Source: UBA6265 sp964526965 (GTDB lineage Bacteria > Chloroflexota > Chloroflexia > Thermomicrobiales > UBA6265). From it: a DNA stretch of 64,000 nt. The notes under the pieces were generated by a model. It made no database searches. It saw nothing but the letters and a program-made list of their open reading frames with translations, and had not been told where the DNA came from. A program made the position numbers and the translations under genes. The stretch is from the NCBI GenBank assembly GCA_964526965.1, contig CAZGML010000007.1, positions 39,957 through 103,956 on the forward strand, in the 5' to 3' direction. Each line of letters begins with the position of its first letter. Position 1 is the first letter of the stretch. This document shows, one piece after another, positions 24,908-33,011 of this stretch.

Positions 24908-26665
24908 TTAGTTCCCGCCTATGGGTGTTGGGGTATGAACGGGACCCGGGTCCTCATCCTGCTGTTCGCGGGTGTAATCCTCGAGCGTCCAGGCATCGCC
25001 GGCCGGATCCCATGCATCGTTGCCCAGAGTTACGACAATATCGTAACCATGATAACCATTCTCCGCAGCGAGATCATCGGCGGAATCGCCCCAGGTGATC
25101 GAATCGGAACCAACGCTGATCAATTCAGACACTAATGCACTTGTACCGAGGTTGCCCTCGATATCGATTATGGAAGAACGATCGTAGTTGCCTACATCTT
25201 CCGCGAGATCAACCGAAATCCGCCAGAACCCATTGTATTCGAGCACTGTGCCAACACGACCGGCGAGCCCGGTATTACGGGTTCCATTGATAATCAGGAC
25301 TCTTGCACCGTAATCCGGATTCATGAAGGCCGCGCCAGGAGAGGAAACCTGATGGCCGACGAACTCTGAAAGAATCCCTTCCATAATCGGCCAATTCACC
25401 TGAAGGTAATAGATCCCGTTGGCTCCGTATTCTTCGTAAAGCGCGCTGGTGACCGAGAGTTGCGAGATGTTTTCACGTGGAACATCGAGTCCGAGTTGGG
25501 CGAGCTTGATGGCATCCGTAACAGAGATATCTGTGCGCACAGCGTCGCCGAATTCGGTGATAAGTCGTGGCAACTGTGTGATCAGATCGGCGTTGAGGTG
25601 TTGGTCTCGCAATGCGAGGAGCACCTGCTGCTGCCGGGCGGCGCGACTGGTATCGCCATCCTGGTGCCGTGTGCGCGCGTAGACGAGCGCCTCCTCGCCA
25701 TCCAGATGTTGCCAGCCGGCAGGGAAATAAATGCGCTTGTAATTGAAATCTTCGGCCGGGTAGGCGTTGTCGATGATCGGGTAGGGGACATCGACGTGAA
25801 TACCACCGACCGTGTTGATCATGCGCGTAAAGCCATTGAAATCGATTTGCACAAAGGCATGGATCGGCACACCAAAGTTCGCCTCGATCGTGCGCACCAT
25901 TAACCCGGCACCGCCTCCCTGGACATCGTTGTAATCACCCAGGGCAAAAGCGGCGTTGATTTTATCGATACCATATCCGGGGATAACGACCTTAACATCC
26001 CGCGGAATGGAAAGGATATTGGCCTGGCGCGTCTTGGGGTCGATATTCACCAGCATGATCGTATCGGTGCGGCTTGAACCGTCGGTGGCGGTGAGATCGG
26101 CGCCGAGCAGGAGGATCGTTATGCGATCCTCTCCGTTCCAATTCGAGATTGCGGATTCGGTCGGCCGCTGCACCAGTTCGGGTGTGCCCTCCGGGTTGAG
26201 CTGCGCGATCAACGACGACTCGTTGTGCTGGATGTCATCTACCTGCACGTTCCTGAGTGCCTGGAACCCGGAGTAGATCACAGGAGAGAGGGCGAGGAGC
26301 GCGACCATCATAACGATGGCGGGTACTCCCAAGAACGGCCAAAACCACTTCTTACGCGTCAGTCGCTTCCAGCGACTCGCGGTGCCCAGCCGGGAACGCT
26401 GCTGCGCCCTGGCGCGCTTTAAATCACGCGCGAGAGGTGTGTCGGACATGGGAAGGGCAGCGGCTGCACTCGATGAACCGGCCGAGGCACTTGCGGTGCT
26501 ACCGGTGGTGTTTGAGGTGCTGCGCCAGAGCTGCTGATAGCGCTCAGTACGCGAACGAGGACGAGGGCGTGAAGATGTTTCACGTGGAACACGTGAGCGT
26601 CGCACTCGACGTCGGAGATAGTGCGGGGTGGAGTGGTCGTGATTGGACGGGTCGCTGTCTGGCAT
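24908..26665 (-). CDS. LytR-CpsA-Psr (LCP) family cell-wall glycopolymer ligase
   Basis: The 585-aa protein has an Arg-rich cytoplasmic N-terminus (about 110 residues), one membrane helix (FWPFLGVPAIVMMVALLALSP starts near 115), then the LCP domain with RITILLLGADL, SSRTDTIMLVNIDPK, ILSIPRDVKV, GIDKINAAFALGD and YARTRHQDGDTSRAARQQQV. These hold the conserved Arg and Asp residues that bind the polyprenyl pyrophosphate and metal. A LytR C-terminal domain occupies about residues 430-560. It attaches wall polymers from the lipid carrier to peptidoglycan outside the membrane. The N-terminal coding region contains a parS-like palindrome at 26576-26591. Confidence 0.92.
   Translation of the reverse strand: MPDSDPSNHDHSTPHYLRRRVRRSRVPRETSSRPRPRSRTERYQQLWRSTSNTTGSTASASAGSSSAAAALPMSDTPLARDLKRARAQQRSRLGTASRWKRLTRKKWFWPFLGVPAIVMMVALLALSPVIYSGFQALRNVQVDDIQHNESSLIAQLNPEGTPELVQRPTESAISNWNGEDRITILLLGADLTATDGSSRTDTIMLVNIDPKTRQANILSIPRDVKVVIPGYGIDKINAAFALGDYNDVQGGGAGLMVRTIEANFGVPIHAFVQIDFNGFTRMINTVGGIHVDVPYPIIDNAYPAEDFNYKRIYFPAGWQHLDGEEALVYARTRHQDGDTSRAARQQQVLLALRDQHLNADLITQLPRLITEFGDAVRTDISVTDAIKLAQLGLDVPRENISQLSVTSALYEEYGANGIYYLQVNWPIMEGILSEFVGHQVSSPGAAFMNPDYGARVLIINGTRNTGLAGRVGTVLEYNGFWRISVDLAEDVGNYDRSSIIDIEGNLGTSALVSELISVGSDSITWGDSADDLAAENGYHGYDIVVTLGNDAWDPAGDAWTLEDYTREQQDEDPGPVHTPTPIGGN
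25469..25484. other. parS-like palindrome 1 (14 of 16)
   Basis: GTTTTCACGTGGAACA inside the LCP coding sequence differs from the parS form TGTTTCACGTGGAACA only in the first two bases. Confidence 0.4.
26576..26591. other. parS: parS-like palindrome 2 (full match)
   Basis: TGTTTCACGTGGAACA, which on the other strand is TGTTCCACGTGAAACA, equals the widely conserved ParB-binding parS consensus TGTTNCACGTGAAACA. It lies inside the N-terminal coding part of the LCP gene. ParB loaded here would recruit SMC; smc itself is encoded about 11 kb away. Confidence 0.65.
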
Positions 26666-26812
26666 AGGTGAACATTTGAGACGAAGGCGAATCGATTAGC
26701 TGGAAGTCAGTCTAACATCTCGTCGATTGTCATCGTCTCGGACGGAGGAGGGGATGATCGTCGGCAGCGACCTTACGGCAGAAGGACGTCACCGTCCGCT
26801 TGGTCCGCAAAC

Positions 26813-26852
26813 AAAGAGCGGTGGTGTTTCATGTGAAACACCACCGCTCTTT
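26813..26852 (-). terminator. Terminator of ndk carrying a parS-like core
   Basis: A perfect 19-base stem (26813-26831 / 26834-26852) with a tiny loop, followed by TTTG TTTG on the minus strand and by TTTT on the plus strand. It is 28 bases after the ndk stop. Its centre, TGTTTCATGTGAAACA (26825-26840), differs from parS at one base, so it may serve twice or only look alike. Confidence 0.8.
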
Positions 26853-26879
26853 TCAGTCACTATCTACAATTCAACCGCA

Positions 26880-27341
26880 TTAGTCCTCGATGATCCACTC
26901 ATCCATTGTGCGGTTCCACTCAACGATTCCACCATCACCGAAGAAGATGTCGACTTCGCGCGCCGCGCTTTCAACTGAATCGGAAGCGTGGACGAGGTTT
27001 CGACCAATCGTAAGACCGAAGTCAGCCCGGATCGTGCCAGGATCCGCTTCGGACGGCTTGGTCGCACCGTTCATGGTGCGGATGATTCCAACTGCATCTG
27101 GTCCTTCAACAACCATCAGCACGCTCGGAGCACTGGTGATGTAGCTCACCAGGCCCTCGTAAAACGGCTTACCCTCGTGCTCGCCATAATGCTTGCTGGC
27201 CGTTTCCCGGGAAACGGTCTCGAACTTCATTGCGACGATCTTCAAGCCCCGCTTCTCGTACCGACTAACGATCTCGCCGATCAGTCCGCGCTGTACCGCA
27301 TCCGGTTTTACGATTACCAGTGAACGCTCGATATTTGCCAT
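26880..27341 (-). CDS. ndk: Nucleoside diphosphate kinase
   Basis: The 153-aa enzyme transfers the gamma phosphate from a nucleoside triphosphate to a nucleoside diphosphate through a phospho-histidine. The start MANIERSLVIVKPDAVQRGL and the active-site segment NLVHASDSVESAAREV (His in LVHAS) are canonical, as are GGIVEW and the normal length. The start is the ATG behind GGAGAG; the longer frame upstream of it is noncoding. ndk is divergent from dcd, so two nucleotide-pool enzymes sit back to back. It ends at a very strong hairpin. Confidence 0.97.
   Translation of the reverse strand: MANIERSLVIVKPDAVQRGLIGEIVSRYEKRGLKIVAMKFETVSRETASKHYGEHEGKPFYEGLVSYITSAPSVLMVVEGPDAVGIIRTMNGATKPSEADPGTIRADFGLTIGRNLVHASDSVESAAREVDIFFGDGGIVEWNRTMDEWIIED
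27200..27217. other. 18-base perfect palindrome inside ndk
   Basis: CCGTTTCCCGGGAAACGG is a perfect palindrome in the ndk coding strand. Its core GTTTCCCGGGAAAC differs from the parS core GTTTCACGTGAAAC in two symmetric bases. Confidence 0.4.
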
Positions 27342-27472
27342 TGGATTTGCTCTCCAGCTCAAGGATGTTGCGAACCACTTCGTCCGCACGTCAATCGCAT
27401 AGATTGTAGCACCGCACGGAGCAGCGAATTCGGACAGAAATTCGGCTGCCCCCAGGTGCGAGCGCAGGGTTG

Positions 27473-27495
27473 AAAGGTCGACAAGCGACCTTTCT
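27473..27495. repeat. Hairpin between divergent ndk and dcd
   Basis: GAAAGGTCG-ACAAG-CGACCTTTC is a perfect 9-base stem with a 5-base loop in the 240-base gap between the two divergent genes. It could be an operator or a leader hairpin of either. Confidence 0.4.
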
Positions 27496-27584
27496 ATCAA
27501 TTGGAGTAAACTACTCGGCAGACCGTCATCGGTACCGATGGCTTTGAAATTGTGCGTTGAATTCCGTAAGCGAGTGACCAATTC

Positions 27585-28169
27585 ATGGTGTTATCAGACC
27601 GCGATATCCGGATCGCCCTCGAAGAGGGTCGCATCAAAATCGATCCCGCGCCGGATCTCGACAAGCAACTCGGTTCAATCTCCGTCGACTTCCGACTGGG
27701 GAACACCTTCATGGTGTTCGAGCACAGCCGATACAGCTATATCGACCCTCGTACCCCCCATTCAATCGGCGACGCCATGCGCACGATTCACGTGGACGAC
27801 GACGAATCGTTCATGATGCAACCCGGCGATTTTGCACTGGCCTCCACGAAGGAGTCGCTCGAACTGCCGAACGACCTTCTCGGTCGGCTTGAAGGTCGAA
27901 GCAGCATCGCCCGCCTTGGTATCACCGTGCACAGCACCGCTGCAGTATTTGAGCCAGGCTGGATCGGCACGGCCACCATGGAACTGAGCAATCTCGGCCG
28001 CATGCCGGTGGCGCTGTACCCGGGCATGCGTATTTGTGCCTTCTCATTCCAGCAGCTCACGAGTCCGGTCATCACCCAGTACCGTGACAAGCCGAATAAC
28101 AAGTACGCAGGACAAATGGATCCTCGCGCCAGCCAGTTGGCGGAGGAAAACAAGGCAGGAAACCCATAG
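27585..28169 (+). CDS. dcd: dCTP deaminase
   Basis: The 194-aa protein matches dCTP deaminase of the dUTPase superfamily: MVLSDRDIRIALEEGRIKID start, LGSISVDFRLG, LEGRSSIARLGITVHSTAA and FEPGWIGTATMELSN, where the Arg-Ser-Ser and the Glu of MELSN form the active site. It supplies dUTP (or dUMP in the bifunctional form) for thymidylate synthesis. The HSTA motif is closer to the bifunctional dUMP-forming type than the HVTAH of enterobacterial enzymes, but that reading is tentative. It is followed 23 bases later by an unknown gene on the same strand. Confidence 0.95.
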   Translation: MVLSDRDIRIALEEGRIKIDPAPDLDKQLGSISVDFRLGNTFMVFEHSRYSYIDPRTPHSIGDAMRTIHVDDDESFMMQPGDFALASTKESLELPNDLLGRLEGRSSIARLGITVHSTAAVFEPGWIGTATMELSNLGRMPVALYPGMRICAFSFQQLTSPVITQYRDKPNNKYAGQMDPRASQLAEENKAGNP

Positions 28170-28192
28170 TCAGTAAAGGGAGTAGGTGAGCA

Positions 28193-28573
28193 ATGAGCAA
28201 CCTGGCAGAAATCCGCAATCGGTTCATCCCGATCCTCAATGTGACCGCAGATCAATACAAGGGCCGCGTTCCAGCCGGATACCCGAATCTTGTCGACGAT
28301 GTGGAGGGCGGCACCCTGGGGCTGGAGCTCGATCCAAGTTACGGTGTTTACGTAACTCAGGATGAAGAGGGGCTGTTCGCGGAAATGTACAAGCGAAGCC
28401 CCCGAATCGATAACCGCGGCTACGCCAGCTACCAGAAGTATGCAGGCCAGCCAGTGCACGACCGGCGACCGCTGGAAAGTATCCCTACAGATCAGGAGCT
28501 CCGCAATCTGGTAGCAGAGTTGAAGCAGGCATTTAACACTCAGCCTGGCATCATCTACATCACAGACGACTAA
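28193..28573 (+). CDS. Hypothetical protein following dcd
   Basis: A 126-aa soluble protein that I do not recognise. It is preceded by AAAGGGAGTAGGTGAGCA ending in ATG, a good ribosome site, and lies 23 bases after dcd, so cotranscription is likely. The central YGVYVTQDEEGLFAEMYKRS and the Tyr-rich DNRGYASYQKYAGQPVHDRRP look like a compact alpha/beta domain. No signal peptide or membrane helix is seen. A long perfect inverted repeat follows. Confidence 0.75.
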   Translation: MSNLAEIRNRFIPILNVTADQYKGRVPAGYPNLVDDVEGGTLGLELDPSYGVYVTQDEEGLFAEMYKRSPRIDNRGYASYQKYAGQPVHDRRPLESIPTDQELRNLVAELKQAFNTQPGIIYITDD

Positions 28574-28612
28574 TAGCCCGAGCCTGACAAGAACGACAAC
28601 GCTTCGTTAATC

Positions 28613-28656
28613 AGATGGAAACGCGCTCTCATTTTAGTGAGAGCGCGTTTCCATCT
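28613..28656. terminator. Long perfect inverted repeat after the dcd unit
   Basis: The 19-base arms 28613-28631 (starts AGATGGAAACGCGC) and 28638-28656 pair perfectly around TTTTAG. There is no T-run on the plus strand, but it lies 40 bases after the last gene and between convergent genes, which fits a bidirectional terminator. Confidence 0.65.
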
Positions 28657-28706
28657 CATACGTCGGTTAAGCGTAGTTAGCCAATGATATTACGAGATAA
28701 TCGTAT

Positions 28707-29372
28707 CTATTCGGTCAGATCGGTATCCCTCGCACCCAGTAATGAGAGATGGTCAAGCCAGGGCGTTGGATCGGAAGACCAATCCAGGGAGAGGACCTGC
28801 GCCCGCGAGCGTCTGCCAGTGAGCAACCGGGTCGCCTCGAAGCTGCTCATTTCAACGGTTGCCTGCACAGGCATTTCACCCATAATCAAGGGTTTACTGT
28901 TTGTCCGTACCTGTATTGCGGGCAAACCAATATTTTTGAAATGAGAATCTCCCCAGGCTGCCATCACGTGCAACGTTGCCGCGACCCGACTATCATTTCG
29001 AGCACCCTGGTTACCCAGCGCGCCACGAGCATCGAACTCATGCGTCACGATGTCCGGCAGAAGTTGATCACCCATCCGGCGGAACACCGGACCGGCCTGG
29101 TCCAAAGATGCCCGCCATGCCGATTTGATCGCCTCGATATGACTATCGCGGAACCGCTCTACCTGGGCGTTGGTCCATTCTGGCCCCGGCGCACCAACCG
29201 TATTTCCAGCGATGAAATCCTGCATCACCCCGGTGACATGCGCGAGCAAATCGTGCAGCGACCATCCGGGACATGCTGGAACGGTCAAATGCTCGTTCTC
29301 GGCGGTGATCAGATCACACATCGCCTCGTGCGATTCACGATAGTACCGTTCGGCTGTGGATGAATCCGTCAC
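28707..29372 (-). CDS. Maleylpyruvate isomerase-like DinB/MDMPI protein
   Basis: The 221-aa protein has the N-terminal fold of the mycothiol-dependent maleylpyruvate isomerase family: VPACPGWSLHDLLAHVTG (His in LAHVTG) and a second metal-type segment LLPDIVTHEFDARGALGN. The C-terminal half has the MDMPI_C/TIGR03083-like VQATVEMSSFEATRLLTGRRSRAQV. The start is a GTG at 29372 behind AAAGGACG; a TTG further upstream has no ribosome site. In actinobacteria these proteins use mycothiol; no mycothiol gene is in this window, so the thiol partner is open. Confidence 0.82.
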   Translation of the reverse strand: MTDSSTAERYYRESHEAMCDLITAENEHLTVPACPGWSLHDLLAHVTGVMQDFIAGNTVGAPGPEWTNAQVERFRDSHIEAIKSAWRASLDQAGPVFRRMGDQLLPDIVTHEFDARGALGNQGARNDSRVAATLHVMAAWGDSHFKNIGLPAIQVRTNSKPLIMGEMPVQATVEMSSFEATRLLTGRRSRAQVLSLDWSSDPTPWLDHLSLLGARDTDLTE

Positions 29373-29592
29373 GCGACGTCCTTTCAAGCAGTGCTGCAAT
29401 AACAGCCATTATGGCTTATGAGCCGAGGTGTTCGCCGGCTACGTTATCATGTCCTTACTAAAAATAATGTCGATACAGCGATCAGCTCGATCGAGGACGA
29501 CCCGTGACCATGCACCGTTAGCGCACGCTTGCATCTCGCATTTCCTCCAGAAAGGATGAAAGAGAGCTCCGCGTCAGCAGACTGATCCAGGT

Positions 29593-31152
29593 TTAGTCCA
29601 CGATGAAAGAGGGCAGCTTTTCATTTTCAGGCAAGAGAGTGGAAATCGTTTCCAGTGTTGATTCGACGGACGGAAGATAGCCATGTTGTCGCAGCCAAAT
29701 GGAATGGTTCCGTTCGGCCTGCTGCCAATATTGGATCCCCTCTCGCACACGTTCAATCATGTCTGGGATGAGCGCGTCGATAGACGGATCATCGACCTGC
29801 CGTTTGGCGATGAGCAAGCTGGCCAGAACACTCACATTATTTTGAAAGCGGACGTCAGCGTTGTTGTGAGCATCAGATGACGCTTCAGGCCTGGCCTCTT
29901 CCAGCCAGGTAAGAAATCCCGAAGTCAACAGGCTCGAGTCCGCGCTTTCCATCGCTTCACTAGCCAATAACAACCACCGCCATGTTTCCGCCCGCCAGGC
30001 GGACTGATCCACGCTCACTGGCCGAGGAGCAGGTCGAGTTCGACGATGCATCAGGAGTTCCGCATTTCCGGCGAGGAACCGTCCTTCATGTTCAGACACT
30101 TCCTCGTAACTAATGCTTGTCATGTCCTCAATCGCACGAGCCTTACTCAAGACCATACGGCGGGCGTTGGGCTGGATATTGTAAATCAGGCTAATAGACT
30201 GCAGGTTTGCACGAGATACCGCGTCATAAACTTCAGTGGATTGCCACGTGTAGTACTGACTTTCAGCACTTATGATGTCCGTTTTCTGAAGCGCTGCTCC
30301 CAGCACAATACGCATCAAATCCTGTGCTTTGGATCGCAACTCACGGTCACCTGTCTCCTTGGCAGCTCGTGCATATACCAATGCCATGGCGGCATTTTGC
30401 GGCATACATTTCTCGAAGTAGGGGATAACCCAGGTTTCATCACGGGTTTGCGGATGAAACGATGCCTCGAGCTGATCACGGATCCCTTTATCCCAAATGG
30501 TGGAGAGCGTGTGCAAAAGCCAAGAATCGTCTCCGCCTAATCGATCGCTCTCTTCCAATAGTCGGTATGGATGTAGGTGTCGTGGAAACTCTTTGAAACC
30601 GCCGGCCTCGAAATCCTTCTCAAGTTTGGCGGGGCCTGTTTCCAATTCACCTTTCACGCGTTTCCATTCATCGGCAAAAGACTGCGGATCTTCGCTCCAC
30701 TGATCCGCGAGTGATTGCAGAAGTGACGCTGTGGTGGGCACCTCAGGCTGGCGATTTTCAGGTCCCATGAAGGTGATAGCAAACGCCGGGTGCAACTGTG
30801 GAGATAACGCAGCGAGTATCGGCAATCCACCATATCCGCCCTGGTATCGGGCCAGCGCAGCAAGCATGGCCGTCATAGAAGGTTCAGCAAGAGGGTCAAT
30901 CAATACCGGCACGAAGTTGTCGGTTAAAAGCTGCCGCGTCGCTTCTTCCTCAAGCTCTCGCGATAGCAGGTGCGCACCTGTGGACCACGGCGCCACAACG
31001 ACTGCGAAGATCGGACGGTTCGATTCTGTAGCAACCGCCTCCGCTGCATTTAGCGTTTGCCAATTAAGCGCCTTATGGATGTCAGGCATTGCATCGGAGT
31101 AGTTGGTCGGGGCCGGTTCAAGACGGATGTGTGGCGAGTTTTTTGTGTGCAC
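29593..31152 (-). CDS. Divergent DUF255 (YyaL/SSP411-like) protein without CxxC
   Basis: The 519-aa protein has the YyaL layout: an N-terminal thioredoxin-like part (ALNWQTLNAAEAVATESNRP, FVPVLIDPLAEPSMTAML, GGYGGLPILAAL) and a C-terminal alpha/alpha-barrel part (ETWVIPYFEKCMPQNAAMAL, corresponding to the usual PHFEKMLYDNA block). The family normally has Cys-x-x-Cys after a conserved small loop; here the segment reads APWSTGAHLL, so both cysteines are missing. It is also shorter than typical (about 650-700 aa). The start is GTG with a weak site. Redox activity is therefore improbable; a binding or carbohydrate-related role is conceivable. Confidence 0.78.
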   Translation of the reverse strand: MHTKNSPHIRLEPAPTNYSDAMPDIHKALNWQTLNAAEAVATESNRPIFAVVVAPWSTGAHLLSRELEEEATRQLLTDNFVPVLIDPLAEPSMTAMLAALARYQGGYGGLPILAALSPQLHPAFAITFMGPENRQPEVPTTASLLQSLADQWSEDPQSFADEWKRVKGELETGPAKLEKDFEAGGFKEFPRHLHPYRLLEESDRLGGDDSWLLHTLSTIWDKGIRDQLEASFHPQTRDETWVIPYFEKCMPQNAAMALVYARAAKETGDRELRSKAQDLMRIVLGAALQKTDIISAESQYYTWQSTEVYDAVSRANLQSISLIYNIQPNARRMVLSKARAIEDMTSISYEEVSEHEGRFLAGNAELLMHRRTRPAPRPVSVDQSAWRAETWRWLLLASEAMESADSSLLTSGFLTWLEEARPEASSDAHNNADVRFQNNVSVLASLLIAKRQVDDPSIDALIPDMIERVREGIQYWQQAERNHSIWLRQHGYLPSVESTLETISTLLPENEKLPSFIVD

Positions 31153-31231
31153 GCTCTTTTCCCGTTTACAAGCAAGACGCCCGGATTACGTTGCATCCGG
31201 GCGCCCGGCACTGTCATTCGTCTTCTCGGTT

Positions 31232-32983
31232 CTAGGTAAATGCCTCAGAATCCGAGAAGTCGATCTTGTTATTTATGACTGCATCTGCGGTCCAGTAAGC
31301 CAGCGTCCAGATGGTTTGAGTCGGGTTGTGACCAGACATGGTTGGCATGAGGCCACCGCCACCAACCAGGATATTCGGCACGCTCCACATTTGCCCGTAC
31401 TTGTTCGTAACGGACATCGTTGGATCATCGCCCATGCGCAGCCCGCCAGTATCGTGCGTCATGGCACCGGTCGCAATAGCTGACGGTCGGCCCCACACCT
31501 CGGTGGCGCCAGCAGCCTGCATGATCTCGGTACCACGCTCATACATGAACTCAGCCATGCGCTGCTCGTTCTGTTTGGCCTGCCGCTGGATACGCAGGGC
31601 CGGAACTCCGTACTGGTCTACGTAGTTCGGATCCAGGTCCATGTAACTCGATTCGTAAGGCATTGGCTCAGAGAGAATCTGAAGCGTCATCATTCGGTTC
31701 AGGTTCTCGGAGAAGAACTCCTTGTATTGCCGTCCCCACGTTGGAACTTCGGGCGGTCGCAGGTGATAGCTCTCGAGCGGGTTACGCTGACTCGGTGAAC
31801 CAATGAATGAACCTCGAATGAAGAATTTCTCCGGGTCCAGGTTCATTTTCATCTCGGCATGGTTCTCGCCATTGAAATCGTCGATTCCCTGGCGCTGAAC
31901 CGCCGGAGCCGCATAGCCATTGAGGAAACGATCACCGAAGACAGCAGTGACCGAAGAGCCAGCGCGGTTCATAAAGTACTTACCGACCTGGCCATTTCCA
32001 TCGAGACCGGAGTGCAGCAGCAAACGAACGTTACCAAAGCTGTAGGAGCCAAGGTAGAAGAAATCCGCTGGCTGAGTGTGCAACTCACCAGTTACGAGAT
32101 CAACGTAATCAACTGAAACAGCGCGTCCATTCTCGTGGTTAATCTTCAGCACGTGAGCCTGAGAACGCAGCTCGAAGTTGCCAGAATCCTCGGCGGTTGG
32201 CAGGTGTACTGCCAGGGAACTGCCCTTGGAGTGGTTCCAGCAACCATGCGAAGTACAGAACGGGCAGTAGCTGCACGCGGCACGTTCAACCCCATCCGGG
32301 TTGGTGTACGGCTCGGTTGTGATCGCTGTGGGGACGTGGAAAGGCTGCAGTCCGAGCTCAAGTGCGCCCTCTCGGAAGGTGAGGTCGACCGCATTATCGC
32401 GGAGCGGACGCATTGGGTAGTCCTTTTGGCGCGGGGCTTCGAAAGGATTGCCTTCATCCGGATTTACCGGGCGAATATCGCCCTGGATGTTCCCGGGGAA
32501 GCCACCAACACCAACGTACTCCTCGGTCTTCTCGTAGAACGGCTCAAGATCGTCGTACGTGATGGGCCAATCCTGGATGTTGGCGCCATCCTCTTCGAGG
32601 TGGGCGAGTTGCTCGGAATCGTACATTTCCTCGATGGTCGACTTTATGTGGAAATCATCCTCGTAGAATCGCCACGACTGACCCGACCAGTGGACTGAGG
32701 CACCACCTACTGTGCTGGCACCGATATGACGTATTGGCTGGGCAACTTCATCTTCTGATCCCCGGAACGTCAACGGGAATTCACTGATGGTTGGCACCAT
32801 CTCCGAACGGGTCGCATATCGCAGCGTATCAAACTGTGAAGGGGCAAAATCTGGTAGGTCGCGATATTCACCACGTTCCAGGGCGAGAACTGAATATCCC
32901 GCTTTGGCAAGCTCTGCAGACATTGGACCGGATGCAGCTCCGTAACCAATGAGAACCACATCCTTTTTGGGAAGCGTTGACAT
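31232..32983 (-). CDS. GMC oxidoreductase, gluconate 2-dehydrogenase FAD subunit-like
   Basis: The 583-aa flavoprotein starts with a Rossmann FAD motif (IGYGAASGPMSAELAKAG, about residues 12-29, and ALERGE) and has GASTVGGASVHWSG, CSYCPFC and the C-terminal GGGGLMPTMSGHNPTQTIWTL typical of the gluconate/sorbitol/2-keto-gluconate dehydrogenase branch of GMC enzymes. His and Asn residues in SGHNPTQT are the probable catalytic pair. The start was put at the ATG behind TTGGAGATACTCC. It has no signal peptide of its own and probably crosses the membrane with the Tat-signal-bearing subunit encoded just upstream. The sugar or alcohol substrate is unknown. Confidence 0.9.
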   Translation of the reverse strand: MSTLPKKDVVLIGYGAASGPMSAELAKAGYSVLALERGEYRDLPDFAPSQFDTLRYATRSEMVPTISEFPLTFRGSEDEVAQPIRHIGASTVGGASVHWSGQSWRFYEDDFHIKSTIEEMYDSEQLAHLEEDGANIQDWPITYDDLEPFYEKTEEYVGVGGFPGNIQGDIRPVNPDEGNPFEAPRQKDYPMRPLRDNAVDLTFREGALELGLQPFHVPTAITTEPYTNPDGVERAACSYCPFCTSHGCWNHSKGSSLAVHLPTAEDSGNFELRSQAHVLKINHENGRAVSVDYVDLVTGELHTQPADFFYLGSYSFGNVRLLLHSGLDGNGQVGKYFMNRAGSSVTAVFGDRFLNGYAAPAVQRQGIDDFNGENHAEMKMNLDPEKFFIRGSFIGSPSQRNPLESYHLRPPEVPTWGRQYKEFFSENLNRMMTLQILSEPMPYESSYMDLDPNYVDQYGVPALRIQRQAKQNEQRMAEFMYERGTEIMQAAGATEVWGRPSAIATGAMTHDTGGLRMGDDPTMSVTNKYGQMWSVPNILVGGGGLMPTMSGHNPTQTIWTLAYWTADAVINNKIDFSDSEAFT

Positions 32984-33011
32984 GGAGTATCTCCAATCTA
33001 CGTGTTGAGGA

